In this document: one piece after another, positions 25,601-39,300 of the stretch
Numbering within the stretch: the first letter of the stretch is position 1
How the letters are laid out: every line of letters begins with the position of its first letter
From: Utricularia gibba
Lineage: Eukaryota; Streptophyta; Magnoliopsida; Lamiales; Lentibulariaceae
DNA length: 48,112 nucleotides
Reading direction: 5' to 3'
NCBI GenBank assembly: GCA_002189035.1
Contig: NEEC01000345.1
Location: forward strand, 1-48,112
Made by a program: the position numbers and the translations under genes
Notes under the pieces: model-generated
The model's database searches: none
What the model was told of the DNA's origin: nothing
The model's input: the letters and a program-made list of their open reading frames with translations, nothing else

Positions 25601-27464
25601 GAAGCTCGTTCCGAGCCGGTCTTTTTTCGTGTGAGAACTTGTTCGTCCGAGGAGGCACAAATGCTCGAAAGATTGCCTTATATTAGCCTTCAGATGTGCA
25701 ACGAAGTGGCCACCACGTTCGCGAAAATGTGACTCGGGACACCTGACTCGATGCGAATGTGATTTTTGACATGCAAAACATATGTATTTCATGTGACGAT
25801 GTGAAATTTCGGATTTCGAGATGATCATTTAAGATGCCATCGGTGTGTGGCTAGCCACAACCTCATGGTGGCCTCGTGCACTCTTCGGTATCGAGTGGAT
25901 ATCTTACAAATGGTGATGAGTCATGTTGCACAAGCATACCGTTTCGAAGCTCGTTCCGAGCCGGTCTTTTCGTGTTGAGAACTTGTTCGTCCGAGGAGGC
26001 ACAAATGCTCGAAAGATTGCCTTATATTAGCCTTCAGATGTGCAACGAAGTGGCCACCACGTTCGCGAAAATGTGACTCGGGACACCTGACTCGATGCGA
26101 ATGTGATTTTTGACATGCAAACATATGTATTTCATGTGACGATGTGAAATTTCGGATTTCGAGATGATCATTTAAGATGCCATCGGTGTGTGCTAGCCAC
26201 AACCTCATGGTGGCCTCGTGCACTCTTCGGTATCGAGTGGATATCTTACAAATGGTGATGAGTCATGTTGCACATAGCATACCATTTCGAAGCTCGTTCC
26301 GAGCCGGTCTTTTTTCGTGTGAGAACTTGTTCGTCCGAGGAGGCACAAATGCTCGAAAGATTGCCTTATATTAGCCTTCAGATGTGCAACGAAGTGGCCA
26401 CCACGTTCGCGAAAATGTGACTCGGGACACCTGACTCGATGCGAATGTGATTTTTGACATGCAAAACATATGTATTTCATGTGACGATGTGAAATTTCGG
26501 ATTTCGAGATGATCATTTAAGATGCCATGGGTGTGGCTAGCCACAACCTCATGGTGGCCTCGTGCACTCTTCGGTATCGAGTGGATATCTTGCAAATGGT
26601 GATGAGTCATGTTGCACATATCATACCGTTTCGAAGCTCGTTCCGAGCCGGTCTTCTTTCGTGTTGAGAACTTGTTCGTCCGAGGAGGCACAAATGCTCG
26701 AAAGATTGCCTTATATTAGCCTTCAGATGTGCAACGAAGTGGCCACCACGTTCGCGAAAATGTGACTCGGGACACCTGACTCGATGCGAATGTGATTTTT
26801 GACATGCAAACATATGTATTTCATGTGACGATGTGAAATTTCGGATTTCGAGATGATCATTTAAGATGCATCGTGTGTGGCTAGCCACAACCTCATGGTG
26901 GCCTCGTGCACTCTTCGGTATCGAGTGGATATCTTGCAAATGGTGATGAGTCATGTTGCACATAGCATACCGTTTCGAAGCTCGTTCCGAGCCGGTCTTT
27001 TTTCGTGTTGAGAACTTGTTCGTCCGAGGGGCACAAATGCTCGAAAGATTGCCTTATATTAGCCTTCAGATGTGCAACGAAGTGGCCACCACGTTCGCGA
27101 AAATGTGACTCGGGACACCTGACTCGATGCGAATGTGATTTTTGACATGCAAAACATATGTATTTCATGCGACGATGTGAAATTTCGGATTTCGAGATGA
27201 TCATTTAAGATGCCATGGTGTGTGGCTAGCCACAACCTCATGGTGGCCTCGTGCACTCTTCGGTATCGAGTGGATATCTTGCAAACGGTGATGAGTCATG
27301 TTGCACATAGCATACCGTTTCGAAGCTCGTTCCGAGCCGGTCTTCTTTCGTGTGAGAACTTGTTCGTCCGAGGAGGCACAAATGCTCGAAAGATTGCCTT
27401 ATATTAGCCTTCAGATGTGCAACGAAGTGGCCACCACGTTCGCGAAATGTGACTCGGGACACCT

Positions 27465-30200
27465 GACTCGATGCGAATGTGATTTTTGACATGCAAAACA
27501 TATGTATTTCATGTGACGATGTGAAATTTCGGATTTCGAGATATCATTTAAGATGCATCGGTGTGTGGCTAGCCACAACCTCATGGTGGCCTCGTGCACT
27601 CTTCGTATCGAGTGGATATCTTACAAATGGTGATGAGTCATGTTGCACAAAGCATACCATTTCGAAGCTCGTTCCGAGCCTTCTTTCGTGTGAGAACTTG
27701 TTCGTCCGAGGAGGCACAAATGCTCGAAAGATTGCCTTATATTAGCCTTCAGATGTGCAACGAAGTGGCCACCACGTTCGCGAAAATGTGACTCGGGACA
27801 CCTGACTCGATGCGAATGTGATTTTTGACATGCAAAACATATGTATTTCATGGACGATGTGAAATTTCGGATTTCGAGATGATCATTTAAGATGCCATCG
27901 GTGTGGCTAGCCACAACCTCATGGTGGCCTCGTGCACTCTTCGGTATCGAGTGGATATCTTGCAAACGGTGATGAGTCATGTTGCACATATCATACCGTT
28001 TCGAAGCTCGTTCCGAGCCGGTCTTCTTTCGTGTTGAGAACTTGTTCGTCCGAGGAGGCACAAATGCTCGAAAGATTGCCTTATATTAGCCTTCAGATGT
28101 GCAACGAAGTGGCCACCACGTTCGCGAAAATGTGACTCGGGACACCTGACTCGATGCGAATGTGATTTTTGACATGCAAAACATATGTATTTCATGTGAC
28201 GATGTGAAATTTCGGATTTCGAGATGATCATTTAAGATGGGTGTGTGGCTAGCCACAACCTCATGGTGGCCTCGTGCACTCTTCGGTATCGAGTGGATAT
28301 CTTACAAATGGTGATGAGTCATGTTGCACATAGCATACCGTTTCGAAGCTCGTTCCGAGCCGGTCTTTTTCGTGTGAGAACTTGTTCGTCCGAGGAGGCA
28401 CAAATGCTCGAAGATTGCCTTATATTAGCCTTCAGATGTGCAACGAAGTGGCCACCACGTTCGCGAAAATGTGACTCGGGACACCTGACTCGATGAATGT
28501 GATTTTTGACATGCAAACATATGTATTTCATGGACGATGTGAAATTTCGGATTTCGAGATGATCATTTAAGATGCCATCGGTGTGTCCTAGCCACAACCT
28601 CATGGTGGCCTCGTGCACTCTTCGGTATCGAGTGGATATCTTGCAAACGGTGATGAGTCATGTTGCACATATCATACCATTTCGAAGCTCGTTCCGAGCC
28701 GGTCTTTTTTCGTGTTGAGAACTTGTTCGTCGAGGAGGCACAAATGCTCGAAAGATTGCCTTATATTAGCCTTCAGATGTGCAACGAAGTGGCCACCACG
28801 TTCGCGAAAATGTGACTCGGACACCTGACTCGATGCGAATGTGATTTTTGACATGCAAACATATGTATTTCATGCGACGATGTGAAATTTCGGATTTCGA
28901 GATGATCATTTAAGATGCATCGTGTGTGGCTAGCCACAACCTCATGGTGGCCTCGTGCACTCTTCGGTATCGAGTGGATATCTTACAAATGGTGATGAGT
29001 CATGTTTGCACAAGCATACCGTTTCGAAGCTCGTTCCGAGCCGGTCTTTTTCGTGTGAGAACTTGTTCGTCCGAGGAGGCACAAATGCTCGAAAGATTGC
29101 CTTATATTAGCCTTCAGATGTGCAACGAAGTGGCCACCACGTTCGCGAAAATGTGACTCGGGACACCTGACTCGATGCGAATGTGATTTTTGACATGCAA
29201 AACATATGTATTTCATGGACGATGTGAAATTTCGGATTTCGAGATGATCATTTAAGATGCCATCGGTGTGTGGCTAGCCACAACCTCATGGTGGCCTCGT
29301 GCACTCTTCGGTATCGAGTGGATATCTTGCAAATGGTGATGAGTCATGTTGCACATAGCATACCGTTTCGAAGCTCGTTCCGAGCCGGTCTTTCGTGTTG
29401 AGAACTTGTTCGTCCGAGAGGCACAAATGCTCGAAAGATTGCCTTATATTAGCCTTCAGATGTGCAACGAAGTGGCCACCACGTTCGCGAAAATGTGACT
29501 CGGGACACCTGACTCGATGCGAATGTGATTTTTGACATGCAAAACATATGTATTTCATGTGACGATGTGAAATTTCGGATTTCGAGATGATCATTTAAGA
29601 TGCCATCGGTGTGTGGCTAGCCACAACCTCATGGTGGCCTCGTGCACTCTTCGGTATCGAGTGGATATCTTACAAATGGTGATGAGTCATGTTGCACAAA
29701 GCATACCATTTCGAAGCTCGTTCCGAGCCGGTCTTTTTTCGTGTGAGAACTTGTTCGTCCGAGGAGGCACAAATGCTCGAAAGATTGCCTTATATTAGCC
29801 TTCAGATGTGCAACGAAGTGGCCACCACGTTCGCGAAAATGTGACTCGGGACACCTGACTCGATGCGAATGTGATTTTTGACATGCAAAACATATGTATT
29901 TCATGGACGATGTGAAATTTCGGATTTCGAGATGATCATTTAAGATGCCATCGGTGTGTGGCTAGCCACAACCTCATGGTGGCCTCGTGCACTCTTCGGT
30001 ATCGAGTGGATATCTTGCAACGGTGATGAGTCATGTTGCACATCATACCGTTTCGAAGCTCGTTCCGAGCCGGTCTTTTTTCGTGTGAGAGAACTTGTTC
30101 GTCCGAGGAGGCACAAATGCTCGAAAGATTGCCTTATATTAGCCTTCAGATGTGCAACGAAGTGGCCACCACGTTCGCGAAAATGTGACTCGGGACACCT
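27465..30200. repeat. Two-monomer higher-order repeat, four dimers
   Basis: Three separated columns alternate in phase over eight units. Units 27465, 28148, 28827 and 29511 carry CATGTGACG (CATGCGACG at 28871), TTACAAATGG and GTGTGAG. Units 27804, 28487 and 29169 carry CATGGACG, TTGCAA and GTGTTGAG. Unit 29857 keeps the first two of these states but reads GTGTGAGAG. The dimer periods are 683, 679, 684 and 690 bp. The pattern breaks on the left, where 27121 has TTGCAA with GTGTGAG. On the right, 30201 and 30537 are both TTACAA. This is the clearest higher-order structure in the window. Confidence 0.8.
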
Positions 30201-33200
30201 GACTCGATGCGAATGTGATTTTTGACATGCAAAACATATGTATTTCATGGACGATGTGAAATTTCGGATTTCGAGATGATCATTTAAGATGCCATGGTGT
30301 GTCCCTAGCCACAACCTCATGGTGGCCTCGTGCACTCTTCGGTATCGAGTGGATATCTTACAAATGGTGATGAGTCATGTTGCACATAGCATACCGTTTC
30401 GAAGCTCGTTCCGAGCCTTTCGTGTGAGAACTTGTTCGTCCGAGGAGGCAAAATGCTCGAAAGATTGCCTTATATTAGCCTTCAGATGTGCAACGAAGTG
30501 GCCACCACGTTCGCGAAAATGTGACTCGGGACACCTGACTCGATGCGAATGTGATTTTTGACATGCAAAACATATGTATTTCATGTGACGATGTGAAATT
30601 TCGGATTTCGAGATGATCATTTAAGATGCCATCGGTGTGTGGCTAGCCACAACCTCATGGTGGCCTCGTGCACTCTTCGGTATCGAGTGGATATCTTACA
30701 AATGGTGATGAGTCATGTTGCACATAGCATACCGTTTCGAAGCTCGTTCCGAGCCGGTCTTTTTTCGTGTGAGAACTTGTTCGTCCGAGGAGGCACAAAT
30801 GCTCGAAAGATTGCCTTATATTAGCCTTCAGATGTGCAACGAAGTGGCCACCACGTTCGCGAAAATGTGACTCGGGACACCTGACTCGATGCGAATGTGA
30901 TTTTTGACATGCAAACATATGTATTTCATGGACGATGTGAAATTTCGGATTTCGAGATGATCATTTAAGATGCCATCGGTGTGTCCCTAGCCACAACCTC
31001 ATGGTGGCCTCGTGCACTCTTCGGTATCGAGTGGATATCTTGCAAACGGTGATGAGTCATGTTGCACATAGCATACCGTTTCGAAGCTCGTTCCGAGCCG
31101 GTCTTTTTTCGTGTTGAGAACTTGTTCGTCCGAGGAGGCACAAATGCTCGAAAGATTGCCTTATATTAGCCTTTCAGATGTGCAACGAAGTGGCCACCAC
31201 GTTCGCGAAAATGTGACTCGGGACACCTGACTCGATGCGAATGTGATTTTTGACATGCAAAACATATGTATTTCATGGACGATGTGAAATTTCATTTCGA
31301 GATGATCATTTAAGATGCCATCGGTGTGTGGCTAGCCACAACCTCATGGTGGCCTCGTGCACTCTTCGGTATCGAGTGGATATCTTGCAAACGGTGATGA
31401 GTCATGTTGCACATAGCATACCGTTTCGAAGCTCGTTCCGAGCCGGTCTTTTTTCGTGTGAGAACTTGTTCGTCCGAGAGGCACAAATGCTCGAAAGATT
31501 GCCTTTATAGCCTTCAGATGTGCAACGAAGTGGCCACCACGTTCGCGAAAATGTGACTCGGGACACCTGACTCGATGCGAATGTGATTTTTGACATGCAA
31601 AACATATGTATTTCATGGACGATGTGAAATTTGGATTTCGAGATGATCATTTAAGATGCCATCGGTGTGTGGCTAGCCACAACCTCATGGTGGCCTCGTG
31701 CACTCTTCGGTATCGAGTGGATATCTTGCAAATGGTGATGAGTCATGTTGCACATATCATACCGTTTCGAAGCTCGTTCCGAGCCGGTCTTCTTTCGTGT
31801 GAGAACTTGTTCGTCCGAGGGCACAAATGCTCGAAAGATTGCCTTATATTAGCCTTCAGATGTGCAACGAAGTGGCCACCACGTTCGCGAAAATGTGACT
31901 CGGACACCTGACTCGATGCGAATGTGATTTTTGACATGCAAAACATATGTATTTCATGGACGATGTGAAATTTCGGATTTCGAGATGATCATTTAAGATG
32001 CCATGGTGTGTGGCTAGCCACAACCTCATGGTGGCCTCGTGCACTCTTCGGTATCGAGTGGATATCTTACAATGGTGATGAGTCATGTTGCACATAGCAT
32101 ACCGTTTCGAAGCTCGTTCCGAGCCGGTCTTTTTCGTGTTGAGAACTTGTTCGTCCGAGGAGGCACAAATGCTCGAAAGATTGCCTTATATTAGCCTTCA
32201 GATGTGCAACGAAGTGGCCACCACGTTCGCGAAAATGTGACTCGGGACACCTGACTCGATGCGAATGTGATTTTTGACATGCAAACATATGTATTTCATG
32301 GACGATAAATTTCGGATTTCGAGATGATCATTTAAGATGCCATGGGTGTGTCCCTAGCCACAACCTCATGGTGGCCTCGTGCACTCTTCGGTATCGAGTG
32401 GATATCTTGCAAATGGTGATGAGTCATGTTGCACATATCATACCGTTTCGAAGCTCGTTCCGAGCCGGTCTTTTTTCGTGTTGAGAACTTGTTCGTCCGA
32501 GGAGGCACAAATGCTCGAAAGATTGCCTTATATTAGCCTTCAGATGTGCAACGAAGTGGCCACCACGTTCGCGAAAATGTGACTCGGGACACCTGACTCG
32601 ATGCGAATGTGATTTTTGACATGCAAAACATATGTATTTCATGGACGATGTGAAATTTCGGATTTCGAGATGATCATTTAAGATGCATGGGTGTGTGGCT
32701 AGCCACAACCTCATGGTGGCCTCGTGCACTCTTCGGTATCGAGTGGATATCTTACAAATGGTGATGAGTCATGTTGCACATAGCATACCGTTTCGAAGCT
32801 CGTTCCGAGCCGGTCTTTTTTCGTGTGAGAACTTGTTCGTCCGAGGAGGCACAAATGCTCGAAAGATTGCCTTATATTAGCCTTCAGATGTGCAACGAAG
32901 TGGCCACCACGTTCGCGAAAATGTGACTCGGGACACCTGACTCGATGCGAATGTGATTTTTGACATGCAAAACATATGTATTTCATGGACGATGTGAAAT
33001 TTCGGATTTCGAGATGATCATTTAAGATGCCATCGGTGTGTGGCTAGCCACAACCTCATGGTGGCCTCGTGCACTCTTCGGTATCGAGTGGATATCTTGC
33101 AAATGGTGATGAGTCATGTTGCACATAGCATACCATTTCGAAGCTCGTTCCGAGCCTTCTTTCGTGTGAGAACTTGTTCGTCCGAGGAGGCACAAATGCT

Positions 33201-36034
33201 CGAAAGATTGCCTTATATTAGCCTTCAGATGTGCAACGAAGTGGCCACCACGTTCGCGAAAATGTGACTCGGGACACCTGACTCGATGCGAATGTGATTT
33301 TTGACATGCAAAAATATGTATTTCATGGACGATGTGAAATTTCGGATTTCGAGATGATCATTTAAGATGCCATCGGTGTGTCCCTAGCCACAACCTCATG
33401 GTGGCCTCGTGCACTCTTCGGTATCGAGTGGATATCTTACAAACGGTGATGAGTCATGTTGCACAAAGCATACCATTTCGAAGCTCGTTCCGAGCCGGTC
33501 TTTTTTCGTGTGGAGAACTTGTTCGTCCGAGGAGGCACAAATGCTCGAAAGATTGCCTTATATTAGCCTTCAGATGTGCAACGAAGTGGCCACCACGTTC
33601 GCGAAAATGTGACTCGGACACCTGACTCGATGCGAATGTGATTTTTGACATGCAAAACATATGTATTTCATGGACGATGTGAAATTTCGGATTTCGAGAT
33701 GATCATTTAAGATGCCATCGTGTGTGGCTAGCCACAACCTCATGGTGGCCTCGTGCACTCTTCGGTATCGAGTGGATATCTTACAAATGGTGATGAGTCA
33801 TGTTGCACAAAGCATACCATTTCGAAGCTCGTTCCGAGCCGTCTTTTTTCGTGTGAGAACTTGTTCGTCCGAGGAGGCACAAATGCTCGAAAGATTGCCT
33901 TATATTAGCCTTCAGATGTGCAACGAAGTGGCCACCACGTTCGCGAAAATGTGACTCGGGACACCTGACTCGATGCGAATGTGATTTTTGACATGCAAAA
34001 CATATGTATTTCATGGACGATGTGAAATTTCGGATTTCGAGATGATCATTTAAGATGCCATGGGTGTGTCCCTAGCCACAACCTCATGGTGGCCTCGTGC
34101 ACTCTTCGGTATCGAGTGGATATCTTGCAAACGGTGATGAGTCATGTTGCACATAGCATACCGTTTCGAAGCTCGTTCCGAGCCGGTCTTCTTTCGTGTT
34201 GAGAACTTGTTCGTCCGAGGAGGCACAAATGCTCGAAAGATTGCCTTATATTAGCCTTCAGATGTGCAACGAAGTGGCCACCACGTTCGCGAAAATGTGA
34301 CTCGGGACACCTGACTCGATGCGAATGTGATTTTTGACATGCAAAACATATGTATTTCATGGACGATGTGAAATTTCGGATTTCGAGATGATCATTTAAG
34401 ATGCCATCGGTGTGTGGCTAGCCACAACCTCATGGTGGCCTCGTGCACTCTTCGTATCGAGTGGATATCTTGCAAACGGTGATGAGTCATGTTGCACATA
34501 GCATACCGTTTCGAAGCTCGTTCCGAGCCGGTCTTTTTTCGTGTGAGAACTTGTTCGTCCGAGGAGGCACAAATGCTCGAAAGATTGCCTTATATTAGCC
34601 TTCAGATGTGCAACGAAGTGGCCACCACGTTCGCGAAAATGTGACTCGGGACACCTGACTCGATGCGAATGTGATTTTTGACATGCAAAACATATGTATT
34701 TCATGGACGATGTGAAATTTCGGATTTCGAGATGATCATTTAAGATGCCATCGGTGTGTCCCTAGCCACAACCTCATGGTGGCCTCGTGCACTCTTCGGT
34801 ATCGAGTGGATATCTTACAAATGGTGATGAGTCATGTTGCACATAGCATACCGTTTCGAAGCTCGTTCCGAGCCGGTCTTTTTTCGTGTGAGAACTTGTT
34901 CGTCCGAGGAGGCACAAATGCTCGAAAGATTGCCTTATATTAGCCTTCAGATGTGCAACGAAGTGGCCACCACGTTCGCGAAAATGTGACTCGGACACCT
35001 GACTCGATGCGAATGTGATTTTTGACATGCAAACATATGTATTTCATGGACGATGTGAAATTTCGGATTTCGAGATGATCATTTAAGATGCATCGGTGTG
35101 TGGCTAGCCACAACCTCATGGTGGCCTCGTGCACTCTTCGGTATCGAGTGGATATCTTACAATGGTGATGAGTCATGTTGCACATATCATACCGTTTCGA
35201 AGCTCGTTCCGAGCCGGTCTTCTTTCGTGTTGAGAACTTGTTCGTCCGAGGAGGCACAAATGCTCGAAAGATTGCCTTATATTAGCCTTCAGATGTGCAA
35301 CGAAGTGGCCACCACGTTCGCGAAAATGTGACTCGGACACCTGACTCGATGCGAATGTGATTTTTGACATGCAAAAACATATGTATTTCATGGACGATGT
35401 GAAATTTCGGATTTCGAGATGATCATTTAAGATGCCATCGGTGTGTGGCTAGCCACAACCTCATGGTGGCCTCGTGCACTCTTCGGTATCGAGTGGATAT
35501 CTTACAAATGGTGATGAGTCATGTTGCACAAAGCATACCGTTTCGAAGCTCGTTCCGAGCCGGTCTTTTTTCGTGTTGAGAACTTGTTCGTCCGAGGAGG
35601 CACAAATGCTCGAAAGATTGCCTTATATTAGCCTTCAGATGTGCAACGAAGTGGCCACCACGTTCGCGAAAATGTGACTCGGGACACCTGACTCGATGCG
35701 AATGTGATTTTTGACATGCAAAAACATATGTATTTCATGTGACGATGTGAAATTTCGGATTTCGAGATGATCATTTAAGATGCCATGGGGTGTGGCTAGC
35801 CACAACCTCATGTGGCCTCGTGCACTCTTCGGTATCGAGTGGATATCTTGCAAACGGTGATGAGTCATGTTGCACATATCATACCGTTTCGAAGCTCGTT
35901 CCGAGCCAGTCTTCTTTCGTGTGAGAACTTGTTCGTCCGAGGAGGCACAAATGCTCGAAAGATTGCCTTATATTAGCCTTCAGATGTGCAACGAAGTGGC
36001 CACCACGTTCGCGAAAATGTGACTCGGGACACCT

Positions 36035-36381
36035 GACTCGATGCGAATGTGATTTTTGACATGCAAAACATATGTATTTCATGGACGATGTGAAATTTCG
36101 GATTTCGAGATGATCATCGAGATGATCATTTAGATGCCGGTGTGTGGCTAGCCACAACCTCATGGTGGCCTCGTGCACTCTTCGGTATCGAGTGGATATC
36201 TTGCAAATGATGAGTCATGTTGCACATATCATACCGTTTCGAAGCTCGTCCGAGCCGTCTTTTTCGTGTTGAGAACTTGTTCGTCCGAGGAGGCACAAAT
36301 GCTCGAAAGATTGCCTTATATTAGCCTTCAGATGTGCAACGAAGTGGCCACCACGTTCGCGAAAATGTGACTCGGACACCT
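36035..36381. repeat. Border monomer with 12-bp tandem duplication
   Basis: CGAGATGATCAT occurs twice in a row, at 36106-36117 and 36118-36129; every other unit has one copy. The linker is shortened to GATGCCGG, TGCAAATGATG has lost two bases, and CGTCCGAGCC replaces CGTTCCGAGCC. Net length is 347 bp. To the left the domain B markers TTACAA and CACAAAGC are common. To the right they almost vanish. The unit is thus a second one-off rearrangement lying on a subfamily border. Confidence 0.93.
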
Positions 36382-39300
36382 GACTCGATGCGAATGTGAT
36401 TTTTGACATGCAAAACATATGTATTTCATGGACGATGTGAAATTTCGGATTTCGAGATGATCATTTAAGATGCCATGGTGTGTCTAGCCACAACCTCATG
36501 GTGGCCTCGTGCACTCTTCGGTATCGAGTGGATATCTTGCAAACGGTGATGAGTCATGTTGCACATATCATACCGTTTCGAAGCTCGTTCCGAGCCGTCT
36601 TCTTTCGTGTTGAGAACTTGTTCGTCCGAGGAGGCACAAATGCTCGAAAGATTGCCTTATATTAGCCTTCAGATGTGCAACGAAGTGGCCACCACGTTCG
36701 CGAAAATGTGACTCGGGACACCTGACTCGATGCGAATGTGATTTTTGACATGCAAAACATATGTATTTCATGGACGATGTGAAATTTGGATTTCGAGATG
36801 ATCATTTAAGATGCCATCGGTGTGTCTAGCCACAACCTCATGGTGGCCTCGTGCACTCTTCGGTATCGAGTGGATATCTTGCAAACGGTGATGAGTCATG
36901 TTGCACATAATTTCGAAGCTCGTTCCGAGCCGTCTTCTTTCGTGTTGAGAACTTGTTCGTCCGAGGAGGCACAAATGCTCGAAAGATTGCCTTATATTAG
37001 CCTTCAGATGTGCAACGAAGTGGCCACCACGTTCGCGAAAATGTGACTCGGGACACCTGACTCGATGCGAATGTGATTTTTGACATGCAAACATATGTAT
37101 TTCATGGACGATGTGAATTTCGGATTTCGAGATGATTTTAAGATGCTGGTGTGTGGCTAGCCACAACCTCATGGTGGCCTCGTGCACTCTTCGGTATCGA
37201 GTGGATATCTTGCACGGTGATGAGTCATGTTGCACATATCATACCGTTTCGAAGCTCGTTCCGAGCCGTCTTTTTTCGTGTTGAGAACTTGTTCGTCCGA
37301 GGAGGCACAAATGCTCGAAAGATTGCCTTATATTAGCCTTCAGATGTGCAACGAAGTGGCCACCACGTTCGCGAAAATGTGACTCGGGACACCTGACTCG
37401 ATGCGAATGTGATTTTTGACATGCAAAACATATGTATTTCATGGACGATGTGAAATTTCGGATTTCGAGATGATCATTTAAGATGCCATCGGGTGTGTCC
37501 TAGCCACAACCTCATGGTGGCTCGTGCACTCTTCGGTATCGAGTGGATATCTTGCAAACGGTGATGAGTCATGTTGCACATACCGTTTCGAAGCTCGTTC
37601 CGAGCCGTCTTCTTTCGTGTTGAGAACTTGTTCGTCCGAGGAGGCACAAATGCTCGAAAGATTGCCTTATATTAGCCTTCAGATGTGCAACGAAGTGGCC
37701 ACCACGTTCGCGAAAATGTGACTCGGGACACCTGACTCGATGCGAATGTGATTTTTGACATGCAAACATATGTATTTCATGGACGATGTGAAATTTCGGA
37801 TTTCGAGATGATCATTTAAGATGCCATCGGTGTGTGGCTAGCCACAACCTCATGGTGGCCTCGTGCACTCTTCGGTATCGAGTGGATATCTTGCAAATGG
37901 TGATGAGTCATGTTGCACATATCATACCGTTTCGAAGCTCGTTCCGAGCCGGTCTTTTTCGTGTTGAGAACTTGTTCGTCCGAGGAGGCACAAATGCTCG
38001 AAAGATTGCCTTATATTAGCCTTCAGATGTGCAACGAAGTGGCCACCACGTTCGCGAAAATGTGACTCGGACACCTGACTCGATGCGAATGTGATTTTTG
38101 ACATGCAAAACATATGTATTTCATGGACGATGTGAAATTTCGGATTTCGAGATGATCATTTAAGATGCCATCGGTGTGTGGCTAGCCACAACCTCATGGT
38201 GGCCTCGTGCACTCTTCGGTATCGAGTGGATATCTTACAAATGGTGATGAGTCATGTTGCACATATCATACCGTTTCGAAGCTCGTTCCGAGCCGGTCTT
38301 TTTCGTGTTGAGAACTTGTTCGTCCGAGGAGGCACAAATGCTCGAAAGATTGCCTTATATTAGCCTTCAGATGTGCAACGAAGTGGCCACCACGTTCGCG
38401 AAAATGTGACTCGGGACACCTGACTCGATGCGAATGTGATTTTTGACATGCAAAACATATGTATTTCATGGACGATGTGAATTTCGGATTTCGAGATGAT
38501 CATTTAAGATGCCATCGGTGTGTGGCTAGCCACAACCATGGTGGCCTCGTGCACTCTTCGGTATCGAGTGGATATCTTGCAAACGGTGATGAGTCATGTT
38601 GCACATATCATACCGTTTCGAAGCTCGTTCCGAGCCGTCTTCTTTCGTGTTGAGAACTTGTTCGTCCGAGGAGGCACAAATGCTCGAAAGATTGCCTTAT
38701 ATTAGCCTTCAGATGTGCAACGAAGTGGCCACCACGTTCGCGAAAATGTGACTCGGACACCTGACTCGATGCGAATGTGATTTTTGACATGCAAAACATA
38801 TGTATTTCATGGACGATGTGAAATTTCGGATTTCGAGATGATCATTTAAGATGCCATCGGTGTGTGGCTAGCCACAACCTCATGGTGGCCTCGTGCACTC
38901 TTCGGTATCGAGTGGATATCTTGCAAACGGTGATGAGTCATGTTGCACATATCATACCGTTTCGAAGCTCGTTCCGAGCCGGTCTTTTTTCGTGTTGAGA
39001 ACTTGTTCGTCCGAGGAGGCACAAATGCTCGAAAGATTGCCTTATATTAGCCTTCAGATGTGCAACGAAGTGGCCACCACGTTCGCGAAAATGTGACTCG
39101 GGACACCTGACTCGATGCGAATGTGATTTTTGACATGCAAAACATATGTATTTCATGGACGATGTGAAATTTCGGATTTCGAGATGATCATTTAAGATGC
39201 CATGGTGTGTCCTAGCCACAACCTCATGGTGGCCTCGTGCACTCTTCGGTATCGAGTGGATATCTTGCAAACGGTGATGAGTCATGTTGCACATATCATA

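Larger units (their letters stand above)
20284..36034. repeat. Domain B: 46 monomers with GGCTAGCC, TTACAA, ACCATTT markers
   Basis: Units start at 20284, 20629, 20971, 21313, 21656, 22000, 22339, 22673, 23017, 23355, 23699, 24043, 24384, 24716, 25060, 25402, 25745, 26089, 26433, 26778, 27121, 27465, 27804, 28148, 28487, 28827, 29169, 29511, 29857, 30201, 30537, 30883, 31229, 31569, 31910, 32253, 32595, 32939, 33280, 33624, 33967, 34313, 34657, 35001, 35343 and 35690; mean length is 342.4 bp. ACCATTT (from 20478 to about 33817) and CACAAAGC (20122 to 35531) occur only here and in the border unit. TTACAA is common here and rare elsewhere (19491, 38236, 45804). CATGTGACG first appears near 21702. 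GAAATTTCGG is almost fixed, unlike in domain A. These shared states mark a separate amplification lineage. Confidence 0.92.
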
